A program made the position numbers and the translations under genes. From positions 1 through 5,813 of the forward strand of contig JAAXHB010000136.1 of NCBI GenBank assembly GCA_012271125.1: DNA of 5,813 nucleotides, written 5' to 3'. Each line of letters starts with the position of its first letter. Position 1 is the stretch's first letter. This DNA comes from Actinomycetota bacterium. GTDB lineage: Bacteria; Actinomycetota; Acidimicrobiia; Acidimicrobiales; Aldehydirespiratoraceae. The notes beneath the pieces were generated by a model. It did no database searches. It was given only the letters and a program-made list of their open reading frames with translations, and had not been told where the DNA came from. Positions 1 to 5,813 of the stretch are shown in pieces.

Positions 1-3000
1 AGGATGTCGCTGCCGGTGATATTGATCGTCACCAACGCCTTGGAATCAGTATCGGGATTGGTGGCGTTGGGATTGTCTGTGTCATAGGTGAACGTAACCG
101 GCGAAACCAACGCATCACCCGCAGCCAAAGTCCAAGTAATAGAACCAGCGTTCTCATTAATGCTCGTGGTACCGGCATTCGGTGTGTCGACAATGGCGAT
201 GTTTTTGCAACCAGCAGTACAAGTGTCATTAGCCACCACAACAAAAGTGTGACTGATCTCCGCAGTACCGCTACGTGCCAAACCGACCGCAGTTTCATCA
301 ACGAGAACGTCGGTGCCAGAAGAAGTGTCGGTGATAGAGATGTTGACTGTTGCGTTGCCGCCGTTAGAAGTTGTCGTGTAAGTGAACGAATCGGAGGTGA
401 TGACGCCGTAATTGACAGCCAAGGTGTAGCGAATCTTGTTGACACCGCTGTCGTCAAACACCACAGCAGAACCATGAGACGGACCACTAGCAACTGCTAA
501 ACCGTCACAGCCGTTACCGCACTCATCATTAGCCAAAACATCCACAACAACGGAAAACGCGTCGCGACCGGCACGGTCGGTGGCAGTGGGTGAATCGTTG
601 GTCAATTTGTCAGCTACCGGAATTGTCACAGTCACAGTCGCAGATTCGTCGGCGTGTGAAGCCGTTGTTGTATAGGTAAAGATTTCAGAGGTGACGGCTT
701 GCTGGACGGAGGCAGCGAGGGTGTAGGTGAGGGTCTTAGAGTCCTGATCGAAGGTGGCGGTGCCATGTGTTGGCTGGGTTACGGTAATACCAGCACAGTC
801 GGCGGTGCCGTCACAGTCCAAACCTGTGATGCTGGTGAGGACGACGTTGCCGGTTGCTTCTGACCAGCCGGTGCGAGTGCCTGTAGCGATAGAGCCATCG
901 GCGAGCTTGTCGGCATTGGTATCAAAGCTGATCGTCAAGGTTGCAGCAGTGGATTGCGCAGTAGTGGTATAGGTGATCGTTACGTCACCACTTGGTGTGG
1001 CGGTGCCATCGGCGAGGTTGTAACGAATTAGTTGCTTGTCGTCCACTGTGACCACAGAAGCGGTGCCGTTACCGCTGCCCGGACCCGAAGTAATAGCGAG
1101 ACCGGCGCAATCGGTTGCGCAAGTGTCATTAGCAAGAACATCAATGTCGTAGTCGGTGACCGCGGCGGTGCCGTAACGGTAAATAGATGGGTTTTCGTCT
1201 AGGAGGATGTCGCTGCCGGTGATATTGATCGTCACCAACGCCTTGCTGTCAGTATCGGGGCTGGTGGCGTTGGGATTGTCTGTGTCATAGGTGAACGTCA
1301 CCGGCGTAACCAACGCATCACCCGTAGCCAAAGTCCAAGTAATGCTGCCGGCGTTCTCGTTGACACTTGTTGAACCGGCATTCGGGGTGTCAACAATGGC
1401 AATGTTCTTACAACCAGCAGTACAAGTGTCATTAGCCACCACCACGAAAGTGTGACTGATCTCCTCTGTGCCGCTGCGGGGCAAAGTGACCGCAGTCTCG
1501 TCCACGAGGGTGTCGGTGCCTGAAGAAGTGTCGGTGATGGTGATCGTCACGGTGGCGTCGCCGTCATCGCTGGTGGTGCCATAGGTGAAGGTGTCGGAGG
1601 TGACAACGCCGTAGTTGACAGGAATGGTGTAGCGAATCTTTACCTTGTTGTTATCGGCGGTATCGGCGAAGGTGGCGGCGGTGCCGTGGGTTGGGTCAGA
1701 GGTGACGGTGATACCGGCGCAGGCGTTGGCGCACTCATCGCCATCTTGAACATCGATGACCACTTCGAATGCGTCACGACCGGTGCGTGAACCCGAAGCA
1801 GCGTCGGCGTCGAGATTGTCAGCAGCGGAAATGGTGACGGTGATGGTCTTGGACTCGCCACTGTGCGAAGCGGTAGTTGTATAGGTGAAGGTTTCGCTAG
1901 TGACGGGTTGTTCAACGGAGGCGGCGAGGGTGTAGGTGAGAGTCTTGGAGTCCTGATCGAAGGTGACAGCGCCGTGCGTTGGCTGAGTGACCGTAATACC
2001 GGCGCAGTCAGCGGTGTCGTCACAAGTCAGGTCGGAGATGGCAGTGAGGACAACATTGCCGGTGACCTCAGCCCAGCCGACACGGTTAGCGGTGGTGATG
2101 GTGCCGTCGGCGAGCTTGTCGGCGTTGGAATCAAAGGAGATGGTGACTGAGCCGGCAGCTTCGGCGTCATCGGTGGTGTAGGTGAAGGAGACGTCGTTAT
2201 TGGAGGTGTGAGCACCGGAACCGAGGGTGTAGCGGATGATCTGTGTGCCGCCGATAGTCATGGCTGTGGCAGTGCCCTCACCAGGGGCGGTGTCGATTGC
2301 GAGGTTCGGGCAGCCGGTAGAGCAGGTGTCATTGGCGAGGACATCAATGTCGTAGCTGATGGCATCGGTTCCGTAGCGGTAAATCGTTGGGGTGTCGGCT
2401 GCAAGGACGTTGGCGTTGGTGATGTTGATAGTGACGGTGGCGTTGTTGGTGCTGTCGGTAGTGGTGTAGGTGAAGGTGACCTGAGTCACTACGGGATCGT
2501 TTGCGGCGAGAGTCCAGGTGATTTCGCCGGTGAGCTGATTGATGCCATCAGAGGCAATAGAACCAGCCGAGGGGCTGCCAACAATGGAGATGTCACGACA
2601 GCCGTCGGAGCAAGTGTCGTTAGCCACGACACCGATGGTGACTGACATTTCGCCAAGGCCGACACGTGGCTCGTTATCAGCAGTGTCATTGACAAGGGTG
2701 TCTTGACGGTTGCTGCCGTTGTCGTCGTCGTCACGAGTGATGGAGATATTGACCGTGGCATCTCCGGAATCGCGGGTGGTCGTGTAGGTAAAGGAGTCGC
2801 TTGTGACGACGCCGTAGTTGGCTGGGATGGTGTAGCGAATCTTTTGCTTGTTGTTGTCTTCGGAGTCAGTGAAGGCAACGGCGGTGCCGTGGGTGCCGTT
2901 GGTGGCTGAGAGTCCGGCGCAACCATCGGCGCATTCGTCATTGGCGAGAACGTCAACGACTACCTCGTGTTCGGCGCGACCAATACGCGAAGTAGCAGAA

Positions 3001-5813
3001 GGATCATCAGTGGTGAGCTTGTCGGAAGGATTGATGCTGACGTTGACGGTGACGATTTCTCCGGCATGGGATGCATCGGTGGTGTACTGGAACGAATCGG
3101 TTTCGATGTGTTCTTCCACAGATGCAGCCAAGGTGTAGGTAAGGGTCTTGTCGGTCTGATTGACGGTGATGTCGTTGCCGTGAGTGGGTTGTGTGACGAT
3201 GGTTATGCCGGCACAGTCAGCGGTGCCGTCGCAGGTGACGTCGGTAGCGGTGTCAAGATCGATGCTGCCTTCGACTTCAACCCAGCCGACACGGTTGTCA
3301 ATGGAGATGGTGCCGGTGGCGAGCTTGTCTGCGTTGGTGTCAAAGGTGATCGTCAAGGTTGCAGCAGTGGATTGCGCAGTAGTGGTGTAAGTGATCGTCA
3401 CATCTGAGCTTGGGGTAGTGGTGCCATCAGCGAGGTTGTAACGAATTACTTGCTTGCCGTCAACGGTCTCTACTGATGCGGTGCCGGTACCCGGACCAGA
3501 TGCAATCGCGAGACCAGCGCAATCAACAGCGCAAGAATCATTAGCAAGAACATCAATGTCATAGTCGGTTACCGCGGCAGTGTCGTAACGGTAAATAGTT
3601 TCAGCATCAGGATTGAGGATGTCGCTGCCTGTGATATTGATCGTCACCAACGCCTTGGAATCAGTATCGGGATTAGTGGTGTTGGGATTGTCTGTGTCAT
3701 AGGTGAACGTCACCGGTGAAACCAACGCAGCACCCGCAGCCAAAGTCCAAGTAATACTGCCGGCGTTTTCGTTAATGGAGGTGGTGCCGGCATTCGGGGT
3801 GTCGACAATGGCAATGTTCTTACAACCAGCAGTACAAGTGTCATTAGCCACCACAACAAACGTGTGGCTGATCTCATTAGTACCGCTGCGAGCCAAATCG
3901 ACCGCAGTTTCGTCAACGAGGGTGTCGGTGCCTGAAGAAGTGTCAGTAATCGAAATCGACACGTTGGCAGCACCACCGCTGCTAGTGGTGTTATAAGTAA
4001 ATGAATCACTGGTGATAACGCCGTAAGTAGCAGGCAAGGTGTAGCGAATCTTTTGCTTGTTGTTATCAGCAGTGTCAGTGAACACTGCTGCGGTGCCATG
4101 GTTGCCTTGAGTGGCAATAGCCAAACCGGCGCAGCCGTTACCGCACTCATCGTTATTCAAAACATCAACAACAACGGAGAAGGCAACACGACCGGCGCGA
4201 GAAGTGGAAGCAGGTGAATCGTTGGTCAAGGAGTCAGCCACCGGAATCGTCACAGTGATCGTCTTGGATTCGCCGGCGTGGGAAGCCGATGTTGTGTAGG
4301 TGAAAGTTTCGCTGGTGACGGCTTGTTCGACGCTGGCGAGCAGGGTGTAGGTCAACCTCTTGTTGGTCTGATCAACGGTGACCGTGCCGTGCGTGGGTTG
4401 TGTGACGGTAATGCCGGCACAGTCAGCGGTGCTGTCACAAGTCAGGTTGGAGATGGCGGTGAGGACAACATTGCCGGTGACCTCAGCCCAACCAGTACGT
4501 GTGCCAGTGGTGATAGTTCCGTCGGCGAGGGAGTCAGCAGCGGTGAGAGTGATGGTGACGGTTTCTGCTGCGTCGGCATCATCGGTGGTGTATTTGAAAG
4601 TGACATTGGCATTGGAGGTGTGGGCACCGGAGGTGAGGGTGTATTCGATGACTTTGCGGGTGGCGTCGTTGGGATCGTCGATGACTGCGAGGCTGCCTTC
4701 GGCGGAGGTGATGTCTTCGTCTATGGCGAGGTTGGCGCAGCCGGCACCGCATTCGTCGTTAGCTAGAACGTCGATGGTGACGGTGAGGGCGTCGGTTCCG
4801 TAACGGTAAATCGTTGGGGTGTCGGGTTTGAGGTCGTCGATGTTGTTGAAGTTGATGGTGACAGTGGCGGGGTCGCCTCCGGTTTCGGTGTTGTCGTCGT
4901 CATCGGCGTCGTCTTGGTCGGCGTACTTGGTGACGTATTGGAAGGTGGCTGAGTCGACTGAGGGGTCGCCTTCGGCGAGAATCCAGGTGATTGTGCCGGT
5001 GGTCTGGTTGATGCCATCGGAAGCGATGGAGCCAGTCGAGGGGGTGCCGACGATGGAGATTTCTTGGCAGAAGGAGTGGCAGTCGTCGTTGTCGACAACC
5101 TGAATGGGGACAATGACTTGTTCGAGACCGGTGCGGCTGACATTGTTTTGGGTGTCGTTGTTGAGAACATCGGCGCCGTTGTTGGTGTAAGTGATGGAGA
5201 TGGAGACTTCGCCTGGGTCGGCGGTGGTGTCGCCATCGTCGGGATCGTTGTCGGTGTAGCGAGTGGTGGTGTAGGTGAAGCTGTCGGAAGTGATCACGCC
5301 GATGTTCTTGGGGAGGGTGTAGCGAATCTTGCGGTTACCTTCTGAGTCGGTGACGACTTCTGTTGTGGCACCGGTGGTGGCGTTGCTGGTCGGGGTGCCT
5401 GCAGTCAGGCCGGCGCAGGCGTTGGCGCACTCATCGCCGTCGAGAACGTCAATGTCGATGGTCAACTCGTCACGTTTGCTGCGGGTGCCGGTGCCGGAAT
5501 CGTCGTCGAACTTGTCGTCGGCGGGGATGGTGACGGTGATGGTCTTGGACTCGCCGGTGTGGCTGGCGGTGGTGGTGTAAGTGAAGGTTTCGCTAGTGAC
5601 GGGTTGTTCAACGGAGGCGGCGAGGGTGTAAGTGAGGGTCTTGGTGCCCTGAGCAATAGAGACGGTGCCGTGTGTGGGTGGAGTGACGGTGATGCCGGCG
5701 CAGTCAGCGGTGTCATCACAATCTAGGTTGGAGATGGATGTGAGGACAACGTTGCCGGTGGCTTCTACCCAGCCAGTGCGAGTGCCTGTGGTGATAGAGC
5801 CATCGGCGAGCTT
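1..5813 (-). CDS. Giant tandem Ig-like/cadherin-like repeat protein, internal fragment (no start, no stop)
   Basis: This minus-strand frame (5813 down to 3; bases 1-2 belong to a split codon) has 1937 codons and I found no stop on reading it through. The product is an unbroken series of about 100-residue repeats with VDVLAND-, PTHG-, YTL-, FTYTT- and ATVTI-like strands, as in bacterial Ig-like (Big_9), cadherin-like and VCBS/tandem-95 arrays. These are usually stalk or adhesive regions of secreted or cell-surface proteins. It is rich in Thr, Asp, Ala, Gly, Ser and Val, poor in Lys, and has only two Met codons (2646-2648 and 2259-2261), both inside repeats. All 38 Cys codons form one pair per domain. 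No signal peptide, transmembrane segment, LPXTG-like anchor or secretion domain is visible, so these must lie outside the window. The coding frame is certain from the repeat conservation. The fold assignment is by motif resemblance. The specific role (adhesion, cell envelope, predation or defence) is unknown. Confidence 0.95.
3..266 (-). repeat. Type 3 domain, copy 5, class A (first 88 aa, cut by window edge)
   Basis: TAEISHTFVVVANDTC opens it. The C-x3-C pair has Cys codons at 219-221 and 207-209. DTPNAGTTSINENAGSITW, VTFTYDTDNPNATNP and KALVTINITGSDIL follow. The closing IYRYG expected for a type 3 domain lies beyond base 1. Confidence 0.88.
267..566 (-). repeat. Type 2 domain, copy 5 (100 aa)
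   Basis: FSVVVDVLANDECGNGC gives the C-x3-C pair (Cys codons 519-521 and 507-509). PSHGSAVVF, VNKIRYTLAVNYGVIT, DSFTYTTT and ATVNISITDTSSGTDVLVDE follow, ending LARSG. It is the shortest type 2 copy and the closest to a plain Big_9-like repeat. Confidence 0.88.
567..866 (-). repeat. Type 1 domain, copy 5 (100 aa)
   Basis: WSEATGNVVLTSITGLDC opens it. The C-x5-C pair has Cys codons at 813-815 and 795-797. TQPTHGTATF, KTLTYTLAASVQQAV, IFTYTTTASHADES and LTNDSPTATDRAG follow. The first strand resembles copy 1, the ending resembles copy 2. Confidence 0.88.
867..1169 (-). repeat. Type 4 domain, copy 4, class A (101 aa)
   Basis: YDIDVLANDTCATDC carries the C-x3-C pair (Cys codons 1119-1121 and 1107-1109). 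LIRYNLADG, VTITYTTTAQSTAATLTI and KLADGSIATGTRTG follow. It is close to copy 2 in both protein and DNA. Confidence 0.88.
1170..1469 (-). repeat. Type 3 domain, copy 4, class A (100 aa)
   Basis: It opens TEEISHTFVVVANDTC, with a C-x3-C pair (Cys codons 1422-1424 and 1410-1412) and NAGSTSVNENAGSITW. It differs from copy 5 at six of 88 aligned residues. Bases 1204-1245 are identical to bases 1-42. It ends IYRYG. Confidence 0.88.
1470..1778 (-). repeat. Type 2 domain, copy 4 (103 aa)
   Basis: VIDVQDGDECANAC gives the C-x3-C pair (Cys codons 1731-1733 and 1719-1721), a loop shared with copy 1 only. PTHGTAATF, NNKVKIRYTIP, GVVTSDTFTYGTT and ATVTITITDTSSGTDTLVDE follow, ending LPRSG. Confidence 0.88.
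1779..2075 (-). repeat. Type 1 domain, copy 4 (99 aa)
   Basis: WAEVTGNVVLTAISDLTC opens it. The C-x5-C pair has Cys codons at 2022-2024 and 2004-2006. TQPTHGAVTF, KTLTYTLAASVEQPV, ETFTYTTTAS and SKTITVTIS strands follow, ending SRTG. Bases 1885-1934 match copy 1 exactly. Confidence 0.88.
2076..2369 (-). repeat. Type 4 domain, copy 3, class B (98 aa)
   Basis: YDIDVLANDTCSTGC carries the C-x3-C pair (Cys codons 2322-2324 and 2310-2312). IIRYTL, SGAHTSNNDVSFTYTTDDA and KLADGTITTANRVG follow. The GAHTSN and YTTDDA segments pair it with copy 1. Confidence 0.87.
2370..2657 (-). repeat. Type 3 domain, copy 3, class B (96 aa)
   Basis: VVANDTCSDGC carries the C-x3-C pair (Cys codons 2610-2612 and 2598-2600). 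GSIASDGINQLTGEITW matches copy 1. It is the shortest type 3 copy, lacking both the Asp-rich insertion of copy 1 and the DNPNATNPDTDSK loop of class A. It ends IYRYG. Confidence 0.87.
2658..2978 (-). repeat. Type 2 domain, copy 3 (107 aa)
   Basis: VVVDVLANDECADGC gives the C-x3-C pair (Cys codons 2931-2933 and 2919-2921). GTHGTAVAF, NNKQKIRYTIP, GVVTSDSFTYTTT and ATVNISIT strands follow. A short acidic loop RDDDDNGSNRQ lies at 2703-2735. It ends PRVG. Confidence 0.86.
2979..3284 (-). repeat. Type 1 domain, copy 3, divergent (102 aa)
   Basis: It keeps the C-x5-C pair (Cys codons 3231-3233 and 3213-3215), TQPTHG and KTLTYTLAASVE. It differs from the other copies in the first strand (GSIDLDTATDVTC) and in IETDSFQYTTDASHAGEIV. 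It ends SRIG. Confidence 0.85.
3285..3581 (-). repeat. Type 4 domain, copy 2, class A (99 aa)
   Basis: YDIDVLANDSCAVDC carries the C-x3-C pair (Cys codons 3531-3533 and 3519-3521). VIRYNLADG, VTITYTTTAQSTAATLTI and an ending in R-V-G follow. Bases 3347-3386 are identical to 929-968 in copy 4. Confidence 0.87.
3582..3881 (-). repeat. Type 3 domain, copy 2, class A (100 aa)
   Basis: It opens TNEISHTFVVVANDTC. The C-x3-C pair has Cys codons at 3834-3836 and 3822-3824. DTPNAGTTSINENAGSITW follows. Over the 88 residues that can be aligned it differs from copy 5 at three positions. It ends IYRYD, where other type 3 copies have IYRYG. Confidence 0.88.
3882..4190 (-). repeat. Type 2 domain, copy 2 (103 aa)
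   Basis: VVVDVLNNDECGNGC gives the C-x3-C pair (Cys codons 4143-4145 and 4131-4133). Then come GNHGTAAVF, NNKQKIRYTLP, GVITSDSFTYNTT and NVSISITDTSSGTDTLVDE, ending LARSG. It is closest to copy 5. Confidence 0.87.
4191..4490 (-). repeat. Type 1 domain, copy 2 (100 aa)
   Basis: WAEVTGNVVLTAISNLTC opens the domain. The C-x5-C pair has Cys codons at 4437-4439 and 4419-4421. TQPTHGTVTV, LTYTLLAS, ETFTYTTSAS and KTITVTIP strands follow, then a LTNDSPAST linker and R-A-G. Confidence 0.87.
4491..4796 (-). repeat. Type 4 domain, copy 1, class B (102 aa)
   Basis: IDVLANDECGAGC holds the C-x3-C pair (Cys codons 4749-4751 and 4737-4739). SGAHTSNANVTFKYTTDDA and a SLADGTITTGTRTG ending follow. The GAHTSN and YTTDDA segments are shared with copy 3 and mark class B. 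Confidence 0.84.
4797..5126 (-). repeat. Type 3 domain, copy 1, class B (110 aa, with Asp-rich insertion)
   Basis: The C-x3-C pair is DDCHSFC (Cys codons 5079-5081 and 5067-5069). The middle contains GSIASDGINQTTGTITW, shared with copy 3 but not with copies 2, 4 and 5. An inserted loop at about 4872-4928 contains DDADDDD (4893-4913). It ends IYRYG, the type 3 signature. Confidence 0.84.
5127..5474 (-). repeat. Type 2 domain, copy 1 (116 aa, with acidic insertion)
   Basis: The opening VLDGDECANACAG gives a C-x3-C pair (Cys codons 5427-5429 and 5415-5417), like copy 4. The usual THG turn is absent. KIRYTLP, GVITSDSFTYTTT and VSISIT strands follow. A loop at about 5211-5261, rich in Asp, Pro and Gly, makes it longer than the 100-107 aa of the other type 2 copies. 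It ends in R-T-G. Confidence 0.82.
5475..5771 (-). repeat. Type 1 domain, copy 1 (99 aa)
   Basis: It begins at the Trp after the R-T-G junction. It carries the C-x5-C pair (Cys codons 5718-5720 and 5700-5702), then PTHG, TLTYTLAAS, ETFTYTTTAS and KTITVTI strands. It ends in R-S-K instead of the usual R-x-G. Bases 5581-5630 are identical to 1885-1934 in copy 4. Confidence 0.85.
5772..5813 (-). repeat. C-terminal end of a type 4 domain (truncated by window edge)
   Basis: Fourteen codons encode KLADGSITTGTRTG, the closing strand and R-T-G junction of a type 4 domain. They match the ending at 867-908 (KLADGSIATGTRTG) more closely than the other type 4 endings, which suggests the domain upstream is of the class A kind seen at 867-1169. 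Confidence 0.85.

Larger units (their letters stand above)
3..866 (-). repeat. Super-repeat 5 (types 1-2 and most of type 3), truncated by window edge
   Basis: The fifth unit keeps the same domain order and is cut 88 codons into its type 3 domain, so at least the rest of type 3 and any further units lie outside. It is closest overall to super-repeat 2. Confidence 0.9.
867..2075 (-). repeat. Super-repeat 4 (domain types 1-2-3-4), 1209 bp
   Basis: A complete four-domain unit of 403 residues. Its types 1-2 look like those of super-repeat 1. Its type 3 looks like those of super-repeats 2 and 5, and its type 4 like that of super-repeat 2. It is therefore the clearest mosaic. Confidence 0.92.
2076..3284 (-). 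repeat. Super-repeat 3 (domain types 1-2-3-4), 1209 bp
   Basis: A complete four-domain unit of 403 residues. Its type 1 is the most divergent of the five copies. Its types 3-4 are of class B, shared only with super-repeat 1 in this window. Confidence 0.92.
3285..4490 (-). repeat. Super-repeat 2 (domain types 1-2-3-4), 1206 bp
   Basis: A complete four-domain unit of 402 residues. Its types 1-2-3 are closest to those of super-repeat 5 at the other end of the window. Its type 4 is closest to that of super-repeat 4. Confidence 0.92.
4491..5771 (-). repeat. Super-repeat 1 (domain types 1-2-3-4), 1281 bp
   Basis: This is the longest and most divergent complete super-repeat, 427 residues against about 402 in the others. 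The extra length comes from Asp-rich insertions in its type 2 and type 3 domains. Its types 1-2 resemble those of super-repeat 4, while its types 3-4 resemble those of super-repeat 3. Confidence 0.9.

Noticed and set aside
2646..2648. In-frame ATG (GEMSV) as a possible gene start; also the ATG at 2259-2261
   Set aside because: Both lie inside conserved domains, and the frame and repeats continue unbroken upstream. No ribosome binding site or signal peptide accompanies them.
2718..2732. GTC trinucleotide run as a phase-variable microsatellite
   Set aside because: It is only four GTC units coding for Asp within an acidic loop. Changes in unit number would stay in frame, and nothing suggests a switching role.
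4872..4928. Thrombospondin type 3 or RTX-type calcium repeats in the Asp-rich loop
   Set aside because: The loop is a single Asp-rich insertion without the regular DxDxDGxxD or GGxGxDxxx spacing.
5475..5483. R-S-K junction as a sign of frameshift or sequencing error
   Set aside because: The frame continues normally on both sides, and the change needs only codon substitutions, so it reads as natural divergence.
249..5580. Numerous plus-strand open frames of 60-160 codons (for example 2208-2645, 4278-4766, 2967-3407)
   Set aside because: They lie wholly antisense to the repeat protein, their products are low-complexity Val/Gly/Ser-rich, and they recur because the DNA repeats. The conserved domain pattern exists only in the minus frame described.
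29..5719. Minus-strand open frames in other phases (29-493, 1640-2023, 2489-2956, 3710-4150, 4763-5236, 5462-5719)
   Set aside because: They are out of phase with the repeat frame and give Pro/Ser/Thr- or Leu-rich products with no domain pattern. They are shadows produced by the C-rich coding strand.
1..5813. CRISPR array or non-coding satellite as the explanation for the repeats
   Set aside because: The period is about 1.2 kb with 0.3 kb sub-units, copies diverge mainly in ways that keep the reading frame, and length differences I found are multiples of three. This is protein-coding repetition.

Overview
The window is the interior of one very large protein-coding gene on the minus strand. 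Reading from base 5813 down to base 3, with codons on plus-strand triplets that begin at multiples of 3, the frame stays open for all 1937 codons. It has neither a start nor a stop here, so the gene runs past both ends of the window. No other gene, RNA gene, mobile element, promoter or terminator is supported, and there is no intergenic space.

The encoded protein is a tandem array of about 100-residue beta-sandwich-like domains. They resemble bacterial Ig-like/cadherin-like repeats of the Big_9, 'tandem-95' or VCBS kind. Shared marks are a VDVLAND-like strand, a PTHG-like turn, a YT[LI] strand, a [ST]FTYTT strand, an ATVTI strand and an R-x-G junction. Four domain types (called 1 to 4 here) follow in fixed order and form a super-repeat of about 1.2 kb (about 402 aa). 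Going N to C (high to low coordinate) the window holds the last 14 codons of a type 4 domain, four complete super-repeats (5771-4491, 4490-3285, 3284-2076, 2075-867) and most of a fifth (866-3).

The most unusual property is that all 19 domains whose loop lies in the window carry exactly one cysteine pair at the same place. It is C-x5-C in type 1 and C-x3-C in types 2, 3 and 4. It sits just after the VLAND-like strand, where the usual repeats of this class carry an Asp-rich, calcium-associated DxDxDG-like loop. I found no other cysteines. The array is also a mosaic: types 1-2 and types 3-4 of each super-repeat fall into sequence classes that assort independently, and perfect 40-50 bp matches join copies in three different registers. 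This suggests recombination or gene conversion inside the gene.

The organism is most likely a bacterium of slightly GC-rich composition. The protein is probably exported (acidic, Thr/Asp/Ala/Gly-rich, almost no Met, paired Cys), as a giant surface or secreted adhesin-like protein. Neither the taxon nor the function can be fixed from this fragment, because the signal sequence, the anchoring or secretion domain and the neighbouring genes all lie outside it.
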